Of a stretch of 13,584 bases of DNA, positions 1-6,919 are shown piece after piece (position 1 is the stretch's first letter; each line of letters starts with the position of its first letter). The stretch is from NCBI GenBank assembly GCA_018378255.1, contig JAGZXV010000162.1:1-13584 (forward strand), read 5' to 3'. This stretch comes from Clostridiaceae bacterium (GTDB lineage: Bacteria; Bacillota; Clostridia; Lachnospirales; Lachnospiraceae). The translations under genes and the position numbers were made by a program. The notes beneath the pieces are model-generated. The model was given only the letters and a program-made list of their open reading frames with translations. It searched no databases and was not told the origin of the DNA.

Positions 1-254
1 TAGCTTAATCTTCCATCATCTAAAACCAAATCGTGTTAAATTTTCAAGGTACAAACTACAATCAGGCAATTAAATATATGTCTTTTGACACCCTAATCAT
101 ATAATATAAGAAATTATAATTGAATACAACTTAAAAATGCTAAAATTCAAATCAGAGTATTGTGGTTTCAAAAACCAAACAGACTTTATCCTCGTAATAT
201 AATCTGATCCACTCAAATTAATCTTTGTATGGGATGGATGAATTGGGATTTGAC
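1..254. other. AT-rich intergenic stretch, no gene seen
   Basis: No credible coding region on either strand. The only open frames are low-complexity, lack a ribosome binding site, or run through the terminator at 255-286. On the plus strand a perfect TTGACA (85-90) and two perfect TATAAT hexamers (100-105 and 115-120) occur, but the spacings of 9 and 24 bases fit no ordinary sigma-A promoter and no gene follows on that strand. Since the minus-strand operon ends at 255-286, this stretch is probably the 3' flank of that operon and upstream sequence of whatever lies to the left. Confidence 0.5.
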
Positions 255-286
255 AAAAAACTGCCAATGGGATTAGCCATTGGCAG
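255..286 (-). terminator. Rho-independent terminator of the left ABC/FAD operon
   Basis: Read on the minus strand, a perfect 10-bp stem (CTGCCAATGG with CCATTGGCAG, at 277-286 and 261-270) closes a 6-base loop and is followed directly by six T residues (260-255). This is a textbook intrinsic terminator, about 80 bases past the stop of the last permease. A-tracts on both sides mean the T run exists only for minus-strand transcription. Confidence 0.9.
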
Positions 287-365
287 AAAAAATTATTTTT
301 ATTCAATTGTCTGCTTTAGCAGTAAGCGGTTCAATCAGCCGGGGATGCCCCCATTTTTCCCACCG

Positions 366-1235
366 CTATCCTTTCACCGCCCCCGATGTCAATCCATCGA
401 TAAACAGCCGGTTAAAGAATATATAAACAAGTATAATTGGTATCAAAGATATGGTAGTACCTGCCAGCATCAGCGTCCAGGAGGAAGCAGCTTCCTCAGT
501 GGCCTTCAGTCCCATAATTCCTACAACCAAAGGCATTCTGGCTTTATTGGACATGGTGAATACCATGGGGAGCAGGTAATCGTTCCATGCAAAACGGAAT
601 TCCAGAATACCTAACGTAGCGATCAGCGGTTTACAGAGGGGGAAGATAATTCTTGTAAATATGCTGAAAAAGGAACATCCGTCGATCTTGGCCGCATCGT
701 CAATCTCAGTGGAAATGGATCTCATATAACTCTTCGCAACATATAGATTCGTCACGTTGATGCCCAGCACACGGATGATAATAACGCCCCAAAGGGATTT
801 GTTAATGCCAAAGCCTTTGGCGATTCTGAACAGCGGGTACAGTGTTAAACTTCCGAGAGAGATGAACATGGATGATGTGATGAGCACAAACAACAGCTTC
901 TTTCCCGGAAAATGGCCTCTTTCAAACACATAGGCTGATACGGTGATAGAAATTATCGTTCCGATTACAATCGGAACCGCCATCGATACACTGTTCCATG
1001 TATATTGGGCGAAATTTGCATTTTCCCAGGCATTTATGTAGTTGGATATCTGGAATTTCTCCGGTATCACCTTATGGGCATTTGTGAGCAGTTCCGCATT
1101 TGATTTAAATGAACCGAAAAAGGTGTAGATCAATGGGAACATGGTAAAAACCATAATAAACGCTATGACAAGATAAATAATAATTTTACCTACTACGGTT
1201 CTCGTACTTTTTGAATGCAGTTTCGTTTCCTTCAT
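366..1235 (-). CDS. Carbohydrate ABC transporter permease, MalG type (importer 1)
   Basis: Inner-membrane subunit of a CUT1-type sugar importer, 289 aa, the normal family length. A membrane segment at about residues 15-40 is followed by further hydrophobic segments. The permease EAA loop, which docks the ATPase, lies at about residues 177-203: EIDDAAKIDGCS, then IIFPLCKP. The C-terminus GAVKG is typical of MalG-type permeases. An AGGAGG at 1242-1247 sits 6 bases before the ATG and overlaps the stop of the preceding permease gene, so the two are probably translationally coupled. It is the last gene of the operon running from the binding protein at 5159, and the intrinsic terminator at 255-286 follows. 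No ATP-binding subunit is nearby; clostridial CUT1 systems often share an MsmK-like ATPase encoded elsewhere. The substrate cannot be predicted. Confidence 0.93.
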   Translation of the reverse strand: MKETKLHSKSTRTVVGKIIIYLVIAFIMVFTMFPLIYTFFGSFKSNAELLTNAHKVIPEKFQISNYINAWENANFAQYTWNSVSMAVPIVIGTIISITVSAYVFERGHFPGKKLLFVLITSSMFISLGSLTLYPLFRIAKGFGINKSLWGVIIIRVLGINVTNLYVAKSYMRSISTEIDDAAKIDGCSFFSIFTRIIFPLCKPLIATLGILEFRFAWNDYLLPMVFTMSNKARMPLVVGIMGLKATEEAASSWTLMLAGTTISLIPIILVYIFFNRLFIDGLTSGAVKG

Positions 1236-1245
1236 TTGAAACCTC

Positions 1246-2157
1246 CTATATATCTACTTCGAACCTGTTGCTGAACTTCATGTATACAATCGCAAAGATT
1301 GCCAGTATGATTCCCGTTATCACGGACATCGCCGAAGCATAGCCAACTTCCTGCACCCTGGCAGAATAGCCGAAGAAGTATTTAAATACATATGTCATAA
1401 CCACCTCGGTCTTTCCGGCGGGAGCACCGTTGGTCGATGCCAGAATCAAGTCGTTCATCTTCATGCTGCCTACAATTGCAAGCATGATTACAACACGCAC
1501 GGTTGAGCCGATCATGGGAAGCGTGATCCGGAAGAATTTCGTTATGTTTGAGGCTCCGTCCAGATCCGCGCATTCGTATAATTCCTTAGGAACGCTTTGA
1601 AGGGCCATTAAAAAGAATGTCATGGTAATTCCGTAGTTGTTCCAAATGGACGCCAGGCCGATTACAAGAAGCGCGGTCCATTTATTCCCCATCCAGTTAA
1701 TAGGGTTTGCTATGATGCCGCTGTGCATCAGCATTCCGTTGATAATTCCTTTAAAGTTCTGGAACATCAAAGAGAAGATCAAACCGGTAATAGCGGTACT
1801 GATAATGGCGGGAAGGAAAAACATGACGCGGAACAAACCGGTGCATTTCAGGCCTTTGTTTAAAAATAATGCTAAAAGCATTGCAAATGGAATCTGTACC
1901 AGAAGTTTTCCAAAGGTCAGTATGATTGTGGTTCCAATGGATTCCCAAAAAGCTTTATCCTTGAACGCCCGCGTGAAGTTCTCTATGCCCAGCCAGATGG
2001 GTTCCCCATAACCGGAATAGTCATACAACGCATACCTGATAATATAAACAATAGGCACATATGTAAATATGAAAAACCCAATCATCACCGGCGCCAGCAT
2101 CAGCATGGCCTGAATTGATGATTTGTTATACTTCTGTTTCCCTATCATAAAATTCAT
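1246..2157 (-). CDS. Sugar ABC transporter permease, MalF/UgpA type (importer 1)
   Basis: Partner permease of the downstream MalG-type protein, about 303 aa with roughly six hydrophobic segments beginning near residue 17 (MLMLAPVMIGFFIF). The EAA loop is at about residues 192-215 (ELYECADLDGAS, then FFRITLPM). Its second position reads ECADLDG rather than the common EAAxIDG, a mild variation. The frame can be opened from a GTG at 2166, but I prefer the ATG at 2157: AAAGG at 2166-2170 lies 8 bases before it, while the GTG would have the purine run almost touching it. The gene follows the FAD oxidoreductase by about 60 bases and precedes the second permease by 10, so it is cotranscribed with both. 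It lacks the large periplasmic insertion of enteric MalF, as is usual for Gram-positive CUT1 permeases. Confidence 0.92.
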   Translation of the reverse strand: MNFMIGKQKYNKSSIQAMLMLAPVMIGFFIFTYVPIVYIIRYALYDYSGYGEPIWLGIENFTRAFKDKAFWESIGTTIILTFGKLLVQIPFAMLLALFLNKGLKCTGLFRVMFFLPAIISTAITGLIFSLMFQNFKGIINGMLMHSGIIANPINWMGNKWTALLVIGLASIWNNYGITMTFFLMALQSVPKELYECADLDGASNITKFFRITLPMIGSTVRVVIMLAIVGSMKMNDLILASTNGAPAGKTEVVMTYVFKYFFGYSARVQEVGYASAMSVITGIILAIFAIVYMKFSNRFEVDI

Positions 2158-2165
2158 ATTTTTCA

Positions 2166-2170
2166 CCTTT
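2166..2170 (-). promoter_or_regulatory. Ribosome binding site deciding the start of the first MalF-type permease
   Basis: AAAGG on the minus strand, 8 bases before the ATG at 2157. It overlaps the alternative GTG codon (2164-2166), which argues that the GTG is part of the leader and not the start. Confidence 0.5.
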
Positions 2171-2220
2171 CTTTCACTGCAAATTCACGACAGGATTCAT
2201 AACAAGATTTACCGCTGAAT

Positions 2221-3579
2221 TCAGTCCGGGATCGTAAGCCCCTGGTTTCTCAAACTATCCTGAAGTTCTTTGATATCAATCTCGTCCGTATTAACCCCTT
2301 TGGCAGATGCCATGGCTGCCGCCGTACCTGCCGCCTGCCCTGTCATCATACAGGCTGAAATAGCCCGGATTCCGCTTTCCGCCACATGATCCGCAGAAAT
2401 ACATCTTCCCGCAACCAGCATATTTTTTATACTAACCGGGATCAATGACCTGTATGGAATCTGGAAACTGTCGTCGCCCTCAATCGGGTGGAAGATATGG
2501 CCTTTATAGCCTCTTCCTTCCAGACTGCCGTCCCCGTCCATCTCTGCATCAGGCGCCAGCATATCATAAAATCCTGGGTAAACAGCGATTACATCTTCAT
2601 ACGTTTTGCCGGAACGCATATCCTCAATTTTCAGCTTATACTGTCCTTCAATTCTCCGGCTGTCCCTAAAGCCGATTTCCGGCCCTATGGAAGCGATCTC
2701 TATGTTTTTCATTTCCTCATAATTCTCTTTTAAATAGCGGTAGATATCCATGATATACTGCCTGCACTCCATCTCTCCTCTGGATACGTCGGCAAGATCT
2801 GTGGGATCTATCCGATAAGCACATGAATAGTTTACATAAGAAATCTGTCCGCCTTTTGACAGCCTTCCAAACGGAAGATCCTGGCGTTTGCACTTCAATC
2901 CGGTTAATCCAGCCCGGTATTTCTGCTTGAAGTCACGGCCGATTTCCCTCAGCCTGTCTTCTCCTTCAATATTCAGTTTTTCTACATCAGCCCCGGCAAA
3001 CCGAAGTCCCACGGTTCCAGGCTGGCAGAGACCGTCTAAATCTCTTCCCTGTTCAAAGGGTACTCCGGCGCTGAAGGCCACATCCCCGTCTCCGGTTGAA
3101 TCCACGATTGTGCCGGCTTTCACCGCCACCGGACCTTGTTTCGTCTGGATGATAACCGCTGTTATCTTGTCATCTTCCACTATTGTTTCATTAACAAATG
3201 CATGGAAATAAATCTCCACTCCCAGACCTGTCAGAAATTCATCCAGATATACTTTCAAATACTCGCTGTTAAAGGCATTTTTGTTGTATTCTCTTATATT
3301 GTCGCTTCCATATTTTTCTTTACAGCCCTTTTCTATCTCAGCGTAAATGCCTTCTGAACGGAATGGGGTACCCGCCAGAAAATAATTAGCATTCTCCACA
3401 TAGCAGGCGGTGATATTTCCTCCCAGAAATCCTCTCTTTTCCAAAAGGATTACAGAACTCCCCTGTCTGGCTGCTGCTGCTGCCGCTCCGATACCTGCCG
3501 GGCCGCCTCCGACTACCAGTACATCGGTGGTCTTCAGAATCTTTATTTCTTCCTGTTTTCTAATAATATTCATATTCAC
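2221..3579 (-). CDS. FAD-dependent oxidoreductase (FAD_oxidored family)
   Basis: Cytoplasmic flavoprotein, 452 aa. The N-terminal Rossmann motif VVGGGPAGIGAAAAA lies at about residues 22-36, with the ribose-binding acid E47 at the end of the second strand (LLEKRG). A second family signature, DSTGDGDVAFSAG, sits near the middle. The C-terminal FAD motif reads NMLVAGRCISADHVAESGIRAISACMMTGQAAG. These match PF12831-type oxidoreductases, which often lie in polysaccharide or glycoside loci; the substrate of most is unknown. No signal peptide or membrane segment is seen. The start is the ATG preceded 7 bases upstream by GAGAG. The gene lies between the binding protein and the two permeases of importer 1, so it is likely expressed with them and acts on the imported compound or its product. 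The reaction itself is not predictable. Confidence 0.88.
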   Translation of the reverse strand: MNMNIIRKQEEIKILKTTDVLVVGGGPAGIGAAAAAARQGSSVILLEKRGFLGGNITACYVENANYFLAGTPFRSEGIYAEIEKGCKEKYGSDNIREYNKNAFNSEYLKVYLDEFLTGLGVEIYFHAFVNETIVEDDKITAVIIQTKQGPVAVKAGTIVDSTGDGDVAFSAGVPFEQGRDLDGLCQPGTVGLRFAGADVEKLNIEGEDRLREIGRDFKQKYRAGLTGLKCKRQDLPFGRLSKGGQISYVNYSCAYRIDPTDLADVSRGEMECRQYIMDIYRYLKENYEEMKNIEIASIGPEIGFRDSRRIEGQYKLKIEDMRSGKTYEDVIAVYPGFYDMLAPDAEMDGDGSLEGRGYKGHIFHPIEGDDSFQIPYRSLIPVSIKNMLVAGRCISADHVAESGIRAISACMMTGQAAGTAAAMASAKGVNTDEIDIKELQDSLRNQGLTIPD

Positions 3580-3679
3580 ACTCTCTTTATATTCAGTTTC
3601 ACATAACGGTTACGTTTTATAACAGTTTTATTTTCTGCATCATAGTTCATTTTTGCAAAATTGCTGTTTTTTTACATAG

Positions 3680-3722
3680 AAAGTGCACGGATAAAGATTT
3701 ACATCCTGTGTCCGTGCACTTT
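3680..3722 (-). terminator. Long intercistronic hairpin after binding protein 1 (attenuator or mRNA-stabilising)
   Basis: A perfect 12-bp inverted repeat (AAAGTGCACGGA at 3680-3691 and TCCGTGCACTTT at 3711-3722) encloses a 19-base loop, 9 bases beyond the stop of the binding-protein gene. On the minus strand only TTT, within the stem, and then mixed bases follow, so it is a weak intrinsic terminator by sequence. Such hairpins between a binding-protein gene and its permease genes commonly give partial termination or protect the upstream mRNA 3' end. Either would yield more binding protein than the downstream FAD enzyme and permeases. Confidence 0.6.
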
Positions 3723-3731
3723 ATCGTCTTT

Positions 3732-5159
3732 TTATTTCTTTATTGTTTCATCACTGGATAAATAAAGTGCTAATTCATCCGGACTAATTTCTTTTAATGC
3801 CTCATTATATCTGCCGTCCAGCTCTGCCAGTATCTCATTGATATCTCCGCCCACAGTCAGGTAATTAGCCATAACTTCACGGTATGTAAGACCTTTTACT
3901 TTAACGATGGTGTCAGGGCTCATTGCCAGAAGGAATGTATTGTCAATGCCCTCTGCAAATTCAGCAAATCCCTTGCCTGCCGGTTCTTTCTTAGCCAGTA
4001 CGATTGCCTCTTTACGAACAGGAATCAAAACTGCTTCTTCATAGAATTCTGCAGCGCATTCATCTGAGTAGAAATATTCCATAACTTTCATTACGTTTTC
4101 ATAGTGGTCAAGTGCATTTGTGCCTACGCATAAAAGGTCAGCCGGCTGAACGAAGTCTTTATACTCGTTTTCTCCTGTAACAGTCGGAACATCGATTACA
4201 GCCCAGTCACATTCAGCCGGGAACTGTACGTTATACAGAGCGCAGTCAAAGCTTGCTGCCGGCATCATGCCGATCACTCCGGCTGAGAACTGTGCGCGTA
4301 AGCTGTCTGCGTCCATACTTTCGTATCCAGGAAGAACACTTCCGTCCTGTGCCATACCGTAAAGTTCTTCCAGCATTGGAGCGTATGCGCTGTATTCAAA
4401 CTGCTGGTTTGCATAATCATAGCCGTAATGTCCGGTCCATTTTCCTGCCGGTGTTGTAAAATAGCTGCTGAGTGTCCATAAAGTTCCAAGTCCCAGACCA
4501 AAACCGTAAGCATCTCCGTTGCAGGCTGCCGTAATCTTAGCCGCCCGGTCTCTCACTTCCGCCCATGTCTTTGGATAATCTGCTTCTGTAAGTCCTGCTT
4601 TTGCCCAAAGATCTTTGTTGATTAAGAATTTATAAGTTGTAAGGCTGTATGGAAGTGTGTAGTGTTTGCCGTTCATCGTATGTCTCTGCGGGATGCAGTA
4701 TGGATCAAACATTTCGATCAGTTTCCGGCTGGCTTCACAGTCCATATCCTCTAATGCAACCACATAACCGGCTTTTACAAAATCTGTCAGCCATTTGGAA
4801 TCACTTCTGAACAGATCCGGCGCATCCCCGTTGCCGGCCGCCAGCTTGATAGTATCCATGTAATCAGTACCGTATACTGTAAATTCAATTTTAATTCCCA
4901 GTTCTTTTCCAATTCCTTCGTTAAAAGCGGCAACCTGTTCGTCTCTGATCGGTTTCTGCGAAATATTATCCGACCACACAGTTACCGTATCCACTTCTTT
5001 CGGAGCGCTTCCTCCTTCTGTACCGCTTGCACTGCTGGCGCCGCCACCGCTTGTACCTTGTGCCGATGTCTCTGTTTTTCCCCCGCATCCGCTGAGCCCC
5101 GTTACCGTCACCGCTGCCGCAAGTGACAATGCCATAATCCTTTTAAACATCTTCATCAT
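3732..5159 (-). CDS. Sugar ABC transporter solute-binding lipoprotein (importer 1)
   Basis: Extracellular substrate-binding lipoprotein of family 1, about 475 aa from the chosen start. The signal peptide is a short basic segment (KMFKR), a hydrophobic core, then the lipobox LSGC with the lipidated Cys at residue 25, followed by a Gly/Ser/Ala-rich linker. The mature part carries DTVTVWSDN near its start and GDAPDLFRSDSKWLTDFVKAG, both typical of maltose/oligosaccharide binding proteins. The open frame extends in-frame to 5390, but a 77-residue hydrophilic extension before the signal peptide would be impossible for a lipoprotein. AGGAGG at 5165-5170 marks ATG 5159 or the adjoining ATG 5156. The gene is first in the operon with the FAD oxidoreductase and permeases, and divergent from the kinase gene. 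The palindrome at 5235-5264 lies at its promoter, suggesting control by the neighbouring response regulator. Confidence 0.93.
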   Translation of the reverse strand: MMKMFKRIMALSLAAAVTVTGLSGCGGKTETSAQGTSGGGASSASGTEGGSAPKEVDTVTVWSDNISQKPIRDEQVAAFNEGIGKELGIKIEFTVYGTDYMDTIKLAAGNGDAPDLFRSDSKWLTDFVKAGYVVALEDMDCEASRKLIEMFDPYCIPQRHTMNGKHYTLPYSLTTYKFLINKDLWAKAGLTEADYPKTWAEVRDRAAKITAACNGDAYGFGLGLGTLWTLSSYFTTPAGKWTGHYGYDYANQQFEYSAYAPMLEELYGMAQDGSVLPGYESMDADSLRAQFSAGVIGMMPAASFDCALYNVQFPAECDWAVIDVPTVTGENEYKDFVQPADLLCVGTNALDHYENVMKVMEYFYSDECAAEFYEEAVLIPVRKEAIVLAKKEPAGKGFAEFAEGIDNTFLLAMSPDTIVKVKGLTYREVMANYLTVGGDINEILAELDGRYNEALKEISPDELALYLSSDETIKK

Positions 5160-5164
5160 GAAAT

Positions 5165-5170
5165 CCTCCT
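5165..5170 (-). promoter_or_regulatory. Ribosome binding site fixing the start of binding protein 1
   Basis: A perfect AGGAGG lies 5 bases before ATG 5159 and 8 bases before ATG 5156. It rules out the longer reading that starts at 5390 and places the lipoprotein signal peptide at the true N-terminus. Confidence 0.85.
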
Positions 5171-5210
5171 TAAATCGCTTGATTTTGTCCCCCCGTACTG
5201 GATTGATCTC

Positions 5211-5239
5211 ATTATATACTGGCGTATTTGCTTTGAACA
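5211..5239 (-). promoter_or_regulatory. Putative promoter of the binding protein 1/FAD/permease operon
   Basis: On the minus strand a perfect -10 TATAAT (5216-5211) has only a poor -35 match at 17-base spacing (TGTTCA, 5239-5234). This is the pattern of an activator-dependent promoter. The palindrome at 5235-5264 begins right at this -35 position, where an activator could contact RNA polymerase. The predicted leader to the ATG is about 45 bases. Confidence 0.5.
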
Positions 5240-5264
5240 GGTTGAAAAATTTTACAACCGGTTC
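5235..5264. promoter_or_regulatory. 30-base palindrome, likely operator of the adjacent response regulator
   Basis: The sequence reads GAAC-a-GGTTG-a-AAAA / TTTT-a-CAACC-g-GTTC, symmetrical at 13 of 15 base pairs. The 20-base core at 5240-5259 (GGTTGAAAAATTTTACAACC) is symmetrical at 9 of 10 pairs. Its centre lies about 45 bases upstream of the expected start of the binding-protein transcript and about 65 upstream of that of the kinase. The core recurs at 8787-8806 with 18 of 20 identities. A 20-base dyad is a usual size for a NarL/LuxR-type dimer site, and such a regulator is encoded at 6920-7615. Assignment to that regulator is inference. Confidence 0.6.
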
Positions 5265-5279
5265 TCTTTCTCTTTCGTG

Positions 5280-5308
5280 TTGCCAATTCCCAAACCCTAT
5301 GTTATATT
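5280..5308 (+). promoter_or_regulatory. Sigma-A type promoter of the kinase/response regulator operon
   Basis: TTGCCA (5280-5285), a 17-base spacer, then TATATT (5303-5308) preceded by the extended -10 dinucleotide TG (5300-5301). Spacing is optimal and both hexamers have five of six consensus bases, so this may be active without an activator. Transcription would begin near 5315, giving a leader of about 38 bases. Confidence 0.65.
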
Positions 5309-5352
5309 GTCTATATCCACTAAAAGTCAATGGGGGGATTGGGGGACTTTTC

Positions 5353-6906
5353 ATGGAATTGACGATAATGCTGTTGTTTATTTTTGCCATCGGGCTTCTT
5401 ATAAGTGATATCAGAAATCTATATCATATCCTATTTGCAGTCATGCTTTTCAGCATGGCCATTGTTCTTACCGCAACTTTGATGTTTGCCACAAAAAAGG
5501 CCAATTATGTTGTTAATTTCGGTCCTTTTCTTTCCATACTGGCTCATCAGATCTACCTGCTGCTGCTGAATATCCTGAAGTATCTGCCGCTTTCCAAGCT
5601 GTTACTGCTGAGAAATGTTTTCGTTTCCATTTATTTTTGCACCATCATTTTATTTGTTAATATATTTTGTAAAAATCTGTTGACCGGACAGGAAAAGAGC
5701 CGGAAACGGCCATTGATGTTTTTCGTCTATTCGATTCTGACGATTTACATAATAAGCTTTTTTATCTTCTATCACTCAAAAACTGCATGGAAATTTTATA
5801 TTTTATATCATACCGCCGGATCACCGGAAGGGAAAAACCTGATCCGTACTGTTGTAATTTCACTGGACCGCATCATATCATATCTCGGCACCATATGTCT
5901 GGTCTATCCTATCGCTTTTCTGCTCTATAACGGCATGAAAAACAGGATTACGTTCTTTTTCGACCAGCTTTTGGGACTGAGCATCAGTATCGGACTGCTA
6001 AATTCCCTGTTTTATTTCACCATCTTCATCAGTGATCTGCGGCTGTCGGCTTCCAGCCTGTTTAACACCGGTTTATGGAGCATTGCTCCCGAAACCCGCA
6101 TATCCAGATTTTACGACAGGGAATTTCCTGTCATTGTCTTTATCCTTTTGGCTATTGTAACTTACTTTATCATCTGGACCGGGATTGACAGCATGTTCCT
6201 CCAGATCCGGTCCAGGTCCATAAAAAAACAGCTTAACACCCTTTATGCTAACCTCAGAGATGTATTCCATTCCAACAAGAATCTCATGTTTACGTTTAAA
6301 ATGCTTTCGGAAACCGCCCTGCAGAACTATGGCTCACCCGAAGGAGAGGCTGCGCTGAGAAAAATCAACGATTTGAGTTCCCACCAGTTAACTGTTTTAA
6401 CCAATAACCTGAACAACATACGAAACCTGAATGCCAAAACATCCTTTAATGATTTCACCAGCATTCTGGATAAATGTCTCTCAGAAACCGTATTCCCTCC
6501 TTCCATCACTGTGGAAAAAGATTATTCGGGGGAGAAGCTGATGGGGTTATTTGATTCCTATCAGTTAGAACAGCTTTTTTCCAATATTTTTCATAACTCT
6601 ATTGATGCGCTTATGAAAAAAAAGGAAAATCAAAACGGCATGAAGATCAAAATATCCGTTGTCAGAAGTAAAAACTGGATCTATTGTTCGGTTTGGGATA
6701 ATGGCTGCGGAATCGCAAAAAAGGATCTGAGAAAAGTTTTTTCCCTGAATTTTTCCACAAGTATAGGATCTCATAATTTTGGCATGGGAATGCCTTATGT
6801 CATGAAAATCGTAGAATCACATGGCGGACATATCCGCATTAAAAGCAAAGAGCAGCAGTTTACAAAAGTTGAAATCCTGCTGCCGGGCTGTATAGCTGAA
6901 TCATAA
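5353..6906 (+). CDS. Membrane sensor histidine kinase, about 8 TM segments, GHKL ATPase domain
   Basis: Probable signal receptor of a two-component system, 517 aa from the chosen ATG. About eight hydrophobic segments fall near residues 1-18, 24-46, 56-78, 84-106, 121-140, 175-193, 202-226 and 257-278; no extracellular PAS or Cache domain is apparent. The cytoplasmic part has a candidate phosphoacceptor H306 in FHSNKNL, resembling the HDxxN box of AgrC/CitA-like kinases with Ser in place of Asp. An alternative is H344 (SSHQL). ATP-binding motifs are clear: N box near N411-A419 (NIFHNSIDA), G1 box DNGCG at 449-453, and GMGM at 477-480. The frame opens from 5158, but translation from there would add 65 residues overlapping the divergent promoters; GGGGGA (5341-5346) sits 6 bases before ATG 5353. 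The response regulator follows 13 bases downstream. The signal is unknown. Confidence 0.88.
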   Translation: MELTIMLLFIFAIGLLISDIRNLYHILFAVMLFSMAIVLTATLMFATKKANYVVNFGPFLSILAHQIYLLLLNILKYLPLSKLLLLRNVFVSIYFCTIILFVNIFCKNLLTGQEKSRKRPLMFFVYSILTIYIISFFIFYHSKTAWKFYILYHTAGSPEGKNLIRTVVISLDRIISYLGTICLVYPIAFLLYNGMKNRITFFFDQLLGLSISIGLLNSLFYFTIFISDLRLSASSLFNTGLWSIAPETRISRFYDREFPVIVFILLAIVTYFIIWTGIDSMFLQIRSRSIKKQLNTLYANLRDVFHSNKNLMFTFKMLSETALQNYGSPEGEAALRKINDLSSHQLTVLTNNLNNIRNLNAKTSFNDFTSILDKCLSETVFPPSITVEKDYSGEKLMGLFDSYQLEQLFSNIFHNSIDALMKKKENQNGMKIKISVVRSKNWIYCSVWDNGCGIAKKDLRKVFSLNFSTSIGSHNFGMGMPYVMKIVESHGGHIRIKSKEQQFTKVEILLPGCIAES

Positions 6907-6919
6907 GGAGAAGAAAAAC

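Noticed and set aside
85..120. Perfect TTGACA with two perfect TATAAT hexamers on the plus strand
   Set aside because: Spacings of 9 and 24 bases do not fit a sigma-A promoter, and only antisense sequence of the permease genes lies downstream.
97..306. Open frame of 69 codons on the minus strand beyond the last permease
   Set aside because: It starts upstream of and reads through the strong terminator at 255-286, lacks a ribosome binding site, and resembles random AT-rich translation.
225..614. Plus-strand open frame of 129 codons opposite the MalG-type permease
   Set aside because: It is a shadow of the permease gene and the terminator, with no ribosome binding site or recognisable domain.
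5158..5352. 65-residue extension of the kinase at the N-terminus
   Set aside because: It overlaps the promoter at 5280-5308 and the operator. The first membrane segment follows directly on ATG 5353, which has a purine-rich GGGGGA in front.
5160..5390. N-terminal extension of binding protein 1 in the same frame (77 more residues)
   Set aside because: It would precede the lipoprotein signal peptide, covers both divergent promoters and the palindrome, and has no ribosome binding site, whereas AGGAGG marks the start at 5159 or 5156.
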